Source: Mucilaginibacter achroorhodeus
GTDB taxonomy: Bacteria; Bacteroidota; Bacteroidia; Sphingobacteriales; Sphingobacteriaceae
DNA length: 64,000 nucleotides
Direction: 5' to 3'
NCBI RefSeq assembly: GCF_007846095.1
Contig: NZ_VOEI01000008.1
Coordinates: 1 to 64,000 of the forward strand
The notes below the pieces were generated by a model that was not told the origin of the DNA, did not search any database, and worked only from the letters and a program-made list of their open reading frames with translations. A program made the translations under genes and the position numbers. This document shows positions 35,823-42,877 of the stretch, piece by piece. The stretch's first letter is position 1; every line of letters starts with the position of its first letter.

Positions 35823-36228
35823 ACACCTGTTTATAGATAGTGATGTTATATTAGATATGTTAGTGGACAGGCAACCATTTTCTATATACGCTGAAATGTT
35901 AATTGTAGAAAAACAGCAGCATGGAATTAGGTTAAGTACATCAACCCTTGTAATTGCAAACGTTCATTATATACTTACTAAGCTGGTTAAAAAACAAGCT
36001 GCGAAAGAAGGTGTTAGTCAGCTTTTAAAGCTGGTAGATATTCTTCCTTTTGAACTTGATGCTATTGAAAACGCTGTAAGTGGTTCCTTTTCAGATTTTG
36101 AAGATGCTATAGAAAACCACATCGCAATAAAAGCGAATTGTGATGCCATCATCACCCGTAACATTAAAGACTACAAACAAGCAACTATACCGGTATTAAC
36201 TGCCGAACAATTTTTGAGACAACTATAA
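35812..36228 (+). CDS. PIN-domain ribonuclease toxin
   Basis: 138 aa spanning one PIN domain. Acidic residues of the metal site are visible: Asp9 and Asp11 in FIDSDVILD, Glu97/Asp98 in DFEDAIE, and Asp111 or Asp120 in CDAIITRNIKDY. PIN toxins (VapC type) cleave RNA, often tRNA or rRNA, and are blocked by the partner antitoxin (35538-35822). The stop codon shares one base with the pheS ATG (TAATG at 36226-36230), so toxin and pheS may be translationally coupled. That is a striking arrangement: phenylalanyl-tRNA synthetase lies right after a toxin. AT-rich like its antitoxin. Confidence 0.88.
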   Translation: MAYKHLFIDSDVILDMLVDRQPFSIYAEMLIVEKQQHGIRLSTSTLVIANVHYILTKLVKKQAAKEGVSQLLKLVDILPFELDAIENAVSGSFSDFEDAIENHIAIKANCDAIITRNIKDYKQATIPVLTAEQFLRQL

Positions 36229-37262
36229 TGCAAGAAAAAATAGATCAATATACGGCCGATATTCAAGCTTTTTCGCCGGCTAACGCCGATGAGCTGGAGG
36301 CTTTCCGCATAAAATATTTGGGTACCAAAGGTTTGATAAAAGACCTTTTTGAGGAATTTAAAACTGTTGGCCCCGAAGAAAAACGCGTTTTTGGTAAAGT
36401 GCTTAACCAGTTTAAGCAAATGGCCGAAGCAAAATATGCGGAACTAAAAGATTCTCTGGACTCCGGCCTTAAGACTCAAGACTTGGGCCTTGATCTTACT
36501 TTGCCCGGTGATGGTTTCGAAGTAGGCTCGCGCCACCCGCTATCATTGGTACGTAACGAGATCATCGATATCTTTAAACGTCTTGGCTTCGTTGTGGCTG
36601 AAGGCCCTGAGATCGAGGACGACTGGCATAACTTCTCGGCGCTTAACTTCCCGCAGGAACATCCTGCGCGCGATATGCAGGATACCTTCTTTATCCGTAA
36701 AGGTGATGGCAGCGATGATATTGCCTTGCGTACGCATACCTCATCGGTACAGGTGCGTATGATGGAGAATGGCAAACCACCGTTCCGCGCTATTATGCCG
36801 GGCCGTGTTTACCGAAACGAGGCTATTTCGGCACGCGCACATTGTTTCTTCCACCAGGTAGAAGGTTTGTATGTGGATGAGAACGTTTCTTTTGCAGATC
36901 TTAAGCAAACGCTTTTCCACTTTGTGCAGGAGCTTTACGGCGAGGGTACCAAAGTGCGTTTCCGTCCGTCATACTTCCCGTTCACCGAGCCATCTGCAGA
37001 AATGGACATCTCTTGCACGATATGCAAGGGCGCCGGCTGTAACATGTGTAAATACACCGGTTGGGTAGAAATTTTAGGTTGCGGCATGGTTGACCCTAAC
37101 GTGTTAGAGAATTGCGGCATCGATAGTAAAAAATATACCGGCTTTGCCTTTGGTATGGGTATAGAGCGTATCACTAACTTGAAATATGTGATCCGCGACC
37201 TGCGCTTGTTCTCTGAGAACGATGTGCGTTTCCTGAAACAATTCCAAACTGATATAATATAA
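36228..37262 (+). CDS. pheS: Phenylalanyl-tRNA synthetase alpha subunit
   Basis: 344 aa. An N-terminal coiled-coil tRNA-binding arm (about 1-100) is followed by the class II catalytic core: the motif 2 region GRVYRNEAISARAHCFFHQV (about 188-207) and motif 3 GFAFGMGIERI (about 306-316). A Cys-rich insert CTICKGAGCNMC (about 264-275) and CKYTGWVEILGCGM are typical of this bacterial type. It charges tRNA-Phe as an alpha2-beta2 tetramer with PheT, which is not adjacent. The ATG overlaps the PIN toxin stop by one base, so pheS expression may depend on the toxin-antitoxin promoter or on kbl read-through. The stop codon directly abuts the next ATG. Confidence 0.96.
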   Translation: MQEKIDQYTADIQAFSPANADELEAFRIKYLGTKGLIKDLFEEFKTVGPEEKRVFGKVLNQFKQMAEAKYAELKDSLDSGLKTQDLGLDLTLPGDGFEVGSRHPLSLVRNEIIDIFKRLGFVVAEGPEIEDDWHNFSALNFPQEHPARDMQDTFFIRKGDGSDDIALRTHTSSVQVRMMENGKPPFRAIMPGRVYRNEAISARAHCFFHQVEGLYVDENVSFADLKQTLFHFVQELYGEGTKVRFRPSYFPFTEPSAEMDISCTICKGAGCNMCKYTGWVEILGCGMVDPNVLENCGIDSKKYTGFAFGMGIERITNLKYVIRDLRLFSENDVRFLKQFQTDII

Positions 37263-37676
37263 ATGAAGCAAGCGCTGATACTGGTTTTTACAAGCATACT
37301 TCTGTTTTCATGCGCTAAAACCGGCAGCGTGGTACCCAGTGTACCGGTAAACTTCAGGATAACAAAAACCGACCCTCGGGTGCAGGCGCTTACTGCCGCC
37401 GGAGGGGCGGTTACTATATCCGGCGTAGGTGTGGCCGGTATTATTATCTACCGCAGGTTTGATGGCGCCTATGTAGCTTATGACCGTTGCAGCAGTTATC
37501 AGCCCGAAAAATTGTGTGCAGTAAATCTCGATGATAACGGCCTTACCGCTACCGACCCATGCAGCGGTTCTAAATTTTCTTTGGAAGATGGCAGCCCGGT
37601 AAAGGCCCCCGCGAGTAAATACCTGCGCTCATATCTTGTAAATACCACGCAATTTGAGATATTTGTTTCAAACTGA
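37263..37676 (+). CDS. Small lipoprotein with a degenerate Rieske-like fold
   Basis: 137 aa. Lipoprotein signal (MKQALILVFTSILLFSC, Cys17). The spacing of YDRCSSYQ (about 79-86) and ATDPCSGSKFSLEDGSPV recalls the two loops C-x-H and C-x-x-H that hold the [2Fe-2S] cluster in Rieske proteins, but both His ligands are missing (C-S-S-Y and C-S-G-S). A cluster is therefore unlikely; the cysteines might form a disulfide. The ATG starts immediately after the pheS stop, so the gene is cotranscribed with pheS, and TetR follows 3 bases later. Its function is unknown; similar short lipoproteins follow pheS in related genomes as far as I recall. Confidence 0.6.
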   Translation: MKQALILVFTSILLFSCAKTGSVVPSVPVNFRITKTDPRVQALTAAGGAVTISGVGVAGIIIYRRFDGAYVAYDRCSSYQPEKLCAVNLDDNGLTATDPCSGSKFSLEDGSPVKAPASKYLRSYLVNTTQFEIFVSN

Positions 37677-37679
37677 TTA

Positions 37680-38258
37680 ATGGAAGCAGACAAAATTAAA
37701 GATAGCATTAAGCGCGCCTCGCAGGATCTGTTCCGTAAGTTCGGTTACCATAAAACAAGTGTAAACGAAATTGCCAAGCGGGCAAAAATTGCCAAAGCCA
37801 CCATCTACAAATATTTTGATAGCAAAGAAGCGGTATTGCACGTATTGCTAATGGACTATATTAAGGTAAGTGTTGATGAGCTTTTGGCGACAACTGCCGA
37901 GGTTGACGAAGAAACCCACCTCAGCAACCTTATCATGAAAACCTGCCGCTTATCTTATACTGTGTGCAACGAATTTATCGGCTGGGATTTTATTCGTGAA
38001 AGTACTAACTCGCAGGAATTTTTGAAGAACCTGTCTAACGAGCTGGAAGAACTATTGGTACATTCCTTTACCGAAGGCCCCGGCATCCGCCCCAGTGAAA
38101 ACTATCAGCAACGGATCCGTTTCCTTATCAAATGCAGCAAGAACATCGTATTCAGCTTTGCATTCACCTCTGTAAGTGATAGCGACGTGCGCAAGAATTT
38201 CGTTTCTTTCCAAAAAGAGATATTGCCATATCTGGTGAAGGCGGCTATACAGGTTTAA
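37680..38258 (+). CDS. TetR/AcrR family transcriptional regulator
   Basis: 192 aa. The N-terminal TetR DNA-binding domain (about 8-55) reads SQDLFRKFGYHKTSVNEIAK and then KATIYKYFDSKEAVL, the standard helix-turn-helix and recognition helix. The C-terminal ligand-binding domain is all-helical with no recognisable effector site. The start follows the Rieske-like lipoprotein gene by 3 bases, so it shares the pheS transcript. The stop overlaps the convergent DUF421 gene by 4 bases. Target genes are unknown. Confidence 0.88.
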   Translation: MEADKIKDSIKRASQDLFRKFGYHKTSVNEIAKRAKIAKATIYKYFDSKEAVLHVLLMDYIKVSVDELLATTAEVDEETHLSNLIMKTCRLSYTVCNEFIGWDFIRESTNSQEFLKNLSNELEELLVHSFTEGPGIRPSENYQQRIRFLIKCSKNIVFSFAFTSVSDSDVRKNFVSFQKEILPYLVKAAIQV

Positions 38259-38938
38259 GAAACCCTAAGGGTGTTAATTGCCTGTAGCCACTCATTCTTA
38301 TTGCAGCGCCCGCATGTGCTGCTTGTTCCTTTTATAAACGCTACTTTACCACAGTATGTACACGCATATTCGCCTTCGGCGTTAATTACGGTGCTTTTTT
38401 GGGCGTAAACCTTTGGCAGCACCGGCATACCGGGTTTTACATCTTCATCGCTGTAATAAAAAAGGCTAACGTTGCCGGTAGTTTCTAAAATAGCAATTCG
38501 TACCTGACCAAGGTGCTCAATACTTTGCTGTCGCAGTTCTGCCAGGAATTCATCTTTTGCAAAGTTCAGGTTGTCATCATCAAGCACAAACATGCCCTCT
38601 TCTATCACATATTGCGGCTCGCCTTCCAAAATAGATTCGAAACGCTCATTTTTTGCAGCAAACCAGGTTACACTACGGTACAACAGCAATATAGTCACCA
38701 GTACAATAACTGAGGGCACAATGGCAACATCTTTAACAAACATCGGGTCGCCGGCGGCCGAGCCAAAACCTATGATAATTGCCACCTCGAATATCGAAAG
38801 CTGCCGTACGCCTTTTTTCCCTGTTAAGCGAAGAATAACCAGTATAAGTGTGAACATGATCAATGTGCGCACAACTATCTCGATAGCAAACGTAAAGTCG
38901 AGGTCTTTTAGGAAAACATCATACCAGCTCATATGCAT
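38255..38938 (-). CDS. DUF421 (YetF-like) membrane protein with C-terminal zinc ribbon
   Basis: 227 aa. Three membrane helices at the N-terminus (about 22-40, 50-65, 70-90), then the DUF421 cytoplasmic domain (about 100-170). The C-terminus adds a treble-like CxxC...CxxC zinc ribbon with Cys193, Cys196, Cys209 and Cys212 (YACTYCGKVA and STCGRCNKNEW). Most DUF421 proteins (YetF, YcaP) lack this extension. YetF-type proteins are inner-membrane and linked to spore or redox/envelope processes in Bacillus; here the role is unknown. Convergent with TetR, with 4 bases of overlap. ATG at 38938, or 38932 as an alternative. Confidence 0.82.
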   Translation of the reverse strand: MHMSWYDVFLKDLDFTFAIEIVVRTLIMFTLILVILRLTGKKGVRQLSIFEVAIIIGFGSAAGDPMFVKDVAIVPSVIVLVTILLLYRSVTWFAAKNERFESILEGEPQYVIEEGMFVLDDDNLNFAKDEFLAELRQQSIEHLGQVRIAILETTGNVSLFYYSDEDVKPGMPVLPKVYAQKSTVINAEGEYACTYCGKVAFIKGTSSTCGRCNKNEWLQAINTLRVS

Positions 38939-39000
38939 TAATTAAGCCAATCAATAGGGGAAATGTTTTGGCTGATTTTATCGCATTTTTTAAGAAATAT

Positions 39001-39042
39001 TTGGAAGCTAATTATTTAAACACTTACTTTGAATATCAAAGT
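39001..39042 (+). promoter_or_regulatory. Promoter with 17-bp inverted repeat, first copy
   Basis: TTG (39001-39003), a 20-base spacer and TTACTTTG (39024-39031) form a good Bacteroidota promoter with one mismatch in the -7 element. The inverted repeat ACTTTG (39026-39031), AATAT, CAAAGT (39037-39042) overlaps the -7 element and ends 8 bases before the GTG start of the membrane-protein gene. A second copy lies before creD (40003-40019). Confidence 0.7.
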
Positions 39043-39050
39043 ACTTTTAA

Positions 39051-39683
39051 GTGAAAGAAAACGATATTCAAAACGACCTGACCTCTATCCGCAGCATGAT
39101 GGAGCGTTCGTCAAAATTTATTTCGCTGAGCGGCCTCTCTGGTGTGCTGGCGGGTATTTACGCGCTGGTAGGTGCAGCCTGGGCTTATACCATTGTTTAT
39201 GGCACAGGCGGCTTTCTCAGTTACCGGGAATATGTATTTGAAAACGCATCAACTTCGTCGGAGCGTTTGATCAAGCTTATCTGCATTGCCCTGGGCGTTT
39301 TGGTTGCATCAATATTAACAGGAATTATCCTTACGCTACGCAAAGCCAAACAAAAAGGCCAAAACGTTTGGGGGCGCACCAGCAGGCAATTGCTATATAA
39401 CATGTGTGTACCGTTGTTTACCGGCGGGGCGCTGATCCTGATACTGATCTGGCGGGGCTACTTTGGTGTGGTTGCACCTGCTTCGCTTATTTTTTACGGT
39501 CTTGCACTAATAAATGCCAGCAGTATCACTTTCAAGGATATTCACTATTTAGGTATCTCTGATATATTGTTAGGTTTGCTGGCTGCAATTATGCCGGGAT
39601 ACGGCTTAATATTTTGGGTGATTGGGTTTGGTTTGCTGCACATTGTTTACGGCAGCATTATGTACTTTAAATACGACCGGTGA
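39051..39683 (+). CDS. Membrane protein of unknown function, first gene of the creD operon
   Basis: 210 aa from a GTG start at 39051, chosen because it follows the promoter/operator closely and has the expected hydrophobic pattern. A cytoplasmic head (about 1-22) leads to five or six helices (about 24-48, 75-98, 115-135, 140-160, 163-185, 188-205). The residues show no enzymatic motif. The next gene (winged-helix regulator) overlaps by 4 bases, so the two are coupled. In Bacteroidota this membrane protein frequently accompanies the small regulator and CreD. An inhibitor or sensor partner is possible, but unproven. Confidence 0.75.
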   Translation: MKENDIQNDLTSIRSMMERSSKFISLSGLSGVLAGIYALVGAAWAYTIVYGTGGFLSYREYVFENASTSSERLIKLICIALGVLVASILTGIILTLRKAKQKGQNVWGRTSRQLLYNMCVPLFTGGALILILIWRGYFGVVAPASLIFYGLALINASSITFKDIHYLGISDILLGLLAAIMPGYGLIFWVIGFGLLHIVYGSIMYFKYDR

Positions 39684-39979
39684 AACTTCCATTTGAAAAA
39701 CTCGATAAAGCGTTTGAGAACCGCCTGCGTTTGCAAATTATGAGCATACTGGTGGTTAACGAGCGCTACGACTTTAACTCGCTTAAAGAGCTGCTGGACG
39801 TTACCGATGGTAACTTGGCATCGCACCTTAAGGCTTTAGAGAAAGAACAATATATAACTGTGCACAAATCATTTTTAGGCCGAAAGCCCAACACTAACTA
39901 TGCCGCCAGCGAGCAGGGGAAGCTTGCATTTAAGCAGCATTTGGATGCCTTAGAGCAAATTATTAAGCAACAGAAATAA
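39680..39979 (+). CDS. Winged-helix transcriptional regulator (HTH_34-like)
   Basis: 99 aa from GTG 39680, overlapping the membrane-protein stop by 4 bases. The sequence fits one winged helix-turn-helix: the recognition region is DVTDGNLASHLKALEKEQYI (about 40-59), followed by a wing around GRKPNTNYAASEQGK. This is the short PF13601-type (HTH_34) regulator seen next to creD genes. It is the likely binder of the two ACTTTG-N5-CAAAGT sites, one in front of its own operon and one in front of creD; that is inference from position. Such dimers usually repress their own operon. Confidence 0.82.
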   Translation: MKLPFEKLDKAFENRLRLQIMSILVVNERYDFNSLKELLDVTDGNLASHLKALEKEQYITVHKSFLGRKPNTNYAASEQGKLAFKQHLDALEQIIKQQK

Positions 39980-40002
39980 GGCAATTATTTTTTTGCCCTT
40001 TT

Positions 40003-40019
40003 ACTTTGAAATACAAAGT
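40003..40019 (+). promoter_or_regulatory. 17-bp inverted repeat in front of creD, second copy
   Basis: ACTTTG (40003-40008), AAATA, CAAAGT (40014-40019), then ACTTTTTAA and the creD ATG at 40031. It matches the first copy (39026-39042) in both arms, in spacer length, and in the following ACTTTT. TTACTTTG (40001-40008) again could serve as the -7 element. Confidence 0.7.
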
Positions 40020-40030
40020 ACTTTTTAAAC

Positions 40031-41389
40031 ATGATCAACGAAGAACAACCATCCGCTTTTAGGGGATTTATGAACTGGCTCCAGGAGTCGGTCACAGTTA
40101 AATTAATTTTTATTGGGTTTTTGATACTGGTGCTGTTGATACCATCAGCCTTGATAAATGATCTGATATTTGAGCGCTCGGCCAGGCAATCACAAGTGGT
40201 AAAGGAGATCGCCGATAGCTGGTCGGGCGACCAAACCATTAAAGGTCCGGTACTGGTGGTGCCGTACAAAAGGTATTTCAAGGCCATCGATAATGATAAG
40301 AAAGAGGTCACTAAAGAAGTAACGGAAAACCTTTATCTGCTGCCCGAGAACCTGAAGATGGACGCCGCCGTAAAAACCGATAAACTGCACCGGGGCATGT
40401 TTGATGCAGTGGTTTACAATTCGCAGGTTAAAGTGAGCGGTAACTTTGGCAAGCCCGATCTGGCCGCATTATCTTTAACACCCGATCAACTACTATGGGA
40501 TAAGGCCCGTTTGGAATTCAGCATTTCAGACCTGAAGGGTTTAAAAAATAATCCGGTGATCAATGCGGCCGGCCAGCACCTCACTGCTGAGCCCTCTTTT
40601 ACCGCCCACCCTGTTTTTGATAGTGGTTTGCAGGCCAACTTAAACCTTGCTACCGTTAAGGAGGCCGGTTTCACCTTCGATTTCACCCTTGATCTTAAAG
40701 GCAGCCAGGAACTTCACATTATGCACCTGGGTAAAACTACCGATGTATCTGTAAAAGGGAACTGGAGCACCCCAAGCTTTGACGGCCGTTACCTGCCCGA
40801 TGAGCGCCATATGGATAGCGCCGGCTTTAAGGCCAACTGGCGGATGCTGTATTATAACCGCCCCTATCCGCAGCAGTGGGTGGTTGATAATAACCTTTTG
40901 AATGATAAGAACAAGCTGACCAATGCATCTTTCGGTTTAAAGCTTCGCTTGCCGGTAGATCAGTACCAGAAGATCACCCGCACCAGTAAATATGCCATCT
41001 TAATTGTGCTGCTTACTTTTGTTTCGCTATTCCTCACCGAAGTTATCCGCAAGCACAGGATCCATCCGTTTAATTATGCTTTGATAGGTGCAGCATTGGT
41101 TATATACTATACGTTACTGCTTTCTTTTTCTGAGCAAATGGGATATAACCTGGCTTACATTATAGCCTCTGTCGCCACCATCGGGCTGGTGTCGGTATTC
41201 ATTTCGTCACTGCTCAGGAATAAAGCCGCTGCCGCGCTGTTCGCAGTCATCCTGTCAATCATTTACGTGTTCATTTTCGTGATCATCCAATTAGAAGACC
41301 TTGCGTTGATGATCGGCAGTATCGCCTTGTTTATCATCGTTGCCCTGCTGATGTATTTCTCAAGGAAGATCAACTGGGATAAACATTAA
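40031..41389 (+). CDS. creD: CreD-like inner-membrane protein
   Basis: 452 aa. One N-terminal membrane helix (about 19-40), a periplasmic domain (about 45-300, with KGPVLVVPYKRYF, RYLPDERHMDSAGFKANWR), and five or six closely spaced C-terminal helices (about 318-448). The layout and motifs match CreD (cell envelope integrity protein), which in gamma-proteobacteria belongs to the CreBC regulon and affects envelope stress and beta-lactam response. No creBC two-component system is here; the winged-helix regulator just upstream takes that place. Preceded by its own copy of the operator, and followed at 15 bases by the ferritin-like gene. Confidence 0.85.
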   Translation: MINEEQPSAFRGFMNWLQESVTVKLIFIGFLILVLLIPSALINDLIFERSARQSQVVKEIADSWSGDQTIKGPVLVVPYKRYFKAIDNDKKEVTKEVTENLYLLPENLKMDAAVKTDKLHRGMFDAVVYNSQVKVSGNFGKPDLAALSLTPDQLLWDKARLEFSISDLKGLKNNPVINAAGQHLTAEPSFTAHPVFDSGLQANLNLATVKEAGFTFDFTLDLKGSQELHIMHLGKTTDVSVKGNWSTPSFDGRYLPDERHMDSAGFKANWRMLYYNRPYPQQWVVDNNLLNDKNKLTNASFGLKLRLPVDQYQKITRTSKYAILIVLLTFVSLFLTEVIRKHRIHPFNYALIGAALVIYYTLLLSFSEQMGYNLAYIIASVATIGLVSVFISSLLRNKAAAALFAVILSIIYVFIFVIIQLEDLALMIGSIALFIIVALLMYFSRKINWDKH

Positions 41390-41404
41390 AATCACACTAC
41401 ACCT

Positions 41405-42136
41405 ATGCATACAAGCAATTACTGGATAAGGCATTTCAAGGAAAACGCCCGCCACCAAAGAATAAACTGGGCTTTAACGCCAACCATCAATAAGGATGAG
41501 ATTGCGGAAATACTGCCCTCGTTACAAGCCTGGCAGCTCGGCGAAACATCAGAAGGAGAGCACCTCATTGCGGCATCAACCAGATACGCCTATGCTTTGG
41601 GCGATCCTGATTACGTGGACGCCGTACGCCTATTCATCAAGGAAGAGCAGAAGCATGGTAATAACCTTGGTCGTTACATTGATAAGATAGGCGAGCATCG
41701 GATAAAGAAGGACTGGGGTGATACGCTGTTCCGCAAGGTGCGTTACCTAAACACGAGCATGGAGATCTGGACGCTGGCTGTGATAGTGGTGGAGAGCACC
41801 GCCCAGATATTTTACCAGGCTTTAAAAGATGCTACCCAATGCCGCCTGCTTAAACAGATCTGTACCGATATCCTGATAGATGAAGCCCCGCATGTTGCTT
41901 TCCAAACCGAGCGGCTGGCCATCATCTTCGACAACAAAAGTACTTTTTCAAAAGCATGGCGTAAGGTGGTGTACAGATGGTTCTTTTACGGCGTATCGGC
42001 GCTGGTATGGTTCGGCCACAAGCGCCTGTTCAAAGCCGGCGGGTTAACATTTGAAAGTTATGTGCACAAGATGCGCTATAAATATTATAAAACAGTAAAG
42101 GTCATTACTGCGCCTTTAGTTGTAGAGTTTGCCTAA
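41405..42136 (+). CDS. Ferritin-like di-iron carboxylate protein, unknown
   Basis: 243 aa with no signal peptide. The core reads as a four-helix bundle with the two E-x-x-H pairs that mark di-iron sites: Glu81xxHis84 in IKEEQKHG and Glu160xxHis163 in LIDEAPHV. Additional acidic residues are Glu52 (EGEH) and Glu130 (VVES). The ligand pattern fits the ferritin/ribonucleotide-reductase-like superfamily, but the family is not one I recognise. The C-terminal part (about 180-240) is basic and aromatic, perhaps membrane-bound. It begins 15 bases after creD, so the two are probably cotranscribed. A terminator follows at 42147. Oxygenase, desaturase-like or iron-storage roles are all possible. Confidence 0.65.
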   Translation: MHTSNYWIRHFKENARHQRINWALTPTINKDEIAEILPSLQAWQLGETSEGEHLIAASTRYAYALGDPDYVDAVRLFIKEEQKHGNNLGRYIDKIGEHRIKKDWGDTLFRKVRYLNTSMEIWTLAVIVVESTAQIFYQALKDATQCRLLKQICTDILIDEAPHVAFQTERLAIIFDNKSTFSKAWRKVVYRWFFYGVSALVWFGHKRLFKAGGLTFESYVHKMRYKYYKTVKVITAPLVVEFA

Positions 42137-42146
42137 ACCAATCACC

Positions 42147-42182
42147 AAGGTGCCCCCGTTAGCCATTAGCGGGGCGCCTTTT
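42147..42182 (+). terminator. Terminator of the creD operon
   Basis: AAGGTGCCCCCGTTA pairs with TTAGCGGGGCGCCTT across a short loop, with TT following. It lies 11 bases past the ferritin-like gene stop. Confidence 0.75.
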
Positions 42183-42196
42183 GAAAGATTTTTTGC

Positions 42197-42649
42197 ATGA
42201 GAATAGTGCGATTTAATGTTTTTGCTTACAGCCTAAAGGTTTGGCTTACCAGCGTTTTTGTAGCACCTTTAATTTTTTTCTGTGTTAACACTTTGCTGAA
42301 TAACTGCGCTATATTGAACTCGCCAAGATTGTTCGATGGTATGGTGGGGCTATATGCCTTTTTCGTATTCTTTGGTACAGTATTTTCATTTTTCACTTGG
42401 ATAATATTTTTCTTCATGATAAAAATGCTTATTGCCATACCCTTAATTAAAATCAAATACCTACGCTTTTTGATCGGCTCTATAGGAGCACTGCTTACTA
42501 TAGCTACTTTTTTATTGATTATGCGGTCTCTTTTTCATACGGACGAATCTATGTTTCAAATAATGGTTTCGTATAGCACTCCCATCGTTTTAGGTTCTTG
42601 TATTTATAAACTTGACGTTGGAAGTCAAACAGAAGTAACCAATAACTAA
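42197..42649 (+). CDS. Small hydrophobic membrane protein, unknown
   Basis: 150 aa, four predicted membrane helices (about 12-32, 44-70, 82-100, 122-140). The ATG at 42197 is close to the preceding terminator. There are no recognisable motifs and the GC content is lower than in neighbouring genes. It may be a recent acquisition or a fast-evolving protein. It is not obviously linked to creD, since a terminator separates them. Confidence 0.6.
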   Translation: MRIVRFNVFAYSLKVWLTSVFVAPLIFFCVNTLLNNCAILNSPRLFDGMVGLYAFFVFFGTVFSFFTWIIFFFMIKMLIAIPLIKIKYLRFLIGSIGALLTIATFLLIMRSLFHTDESMFQIMVSYSTPIVLGSCIYKLDVGSQTEVTNN

Positions 42650-42670
42650 TTTTTAAATCACTATACCAAT

Positions 42671-42710
42671 TTGGTTTTTGGTATAAATTTACTATGTTTG
42701 CATAGTAAAT
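42671..42710 (+). promoter_or_regulatory. Promoter overlapped by a perfect 24-bp inverted repeat
   Basis: TTG (42671-42673), a 19-base spacer, and the exact -7 element TATGTTTG (42693-42700). Two 10-base arms, ATTTACTATG (42687-42696) and CATAGTAAAT (42701-42710), are perfectly complementary across TTTG. The operator thus covers the -7 element and the probable start point. It drives the 36-codon ORF at 42721 and possibly rlmD. No regulator gene is adjacent. Confidence 0.75.
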
Positions 42711-42720
42711 TATATCAGCC

Positions 42721-42831
42721 ATGAGTAAGGAATTAAAAGACTTTTCAGAATTGATAGATAGGCAATTCGATATTGAGATGGATATTCAGGTGGATAGCTT
42801 CTGGCAAAAGTTGCTTGATCTGTTCATTTGA
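42721..42831 (+). CDS. 36-codon ORF behind the palindromic promoter, possible remnant
   Basis: 36 aa from ATG 42721: starts MSKELKDFSELIDRQFDIEM and ends in a Trp- and Leu-rich tail (FWQKLLDLFI). The start is 11 bases past the palindrome. The sequence looks like a helix, strongly acidic in the middle. Either a real small protein or the remaining 5' end of a regulated gene whose rest has been lost. rlmD starts 46 bases later and has its own -7 element. The family is unknown. Confidence 0.45.
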   Translation: MSKELKDFSELIDRQFDIEMDIQVDSFWQKLLDLFI

Positions 42832-42862
42832 AACCAAGCGCGCTCAAAAATCTTAAAATACT

Positions 42863-42870
42863 TACCTTTG
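42863..42870 (+). promoter_or_regulatory. -7 element of rlmD, nearly leaderless
   Basis: TACCTTTG matches TAnnTTTG exactly. It lies 7 bases before the rlmD ATG (42878), so the transcript would start at or just before the start codon. Confidence 0.45.
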
Positions 42871-42877
42871 CAGCCTC

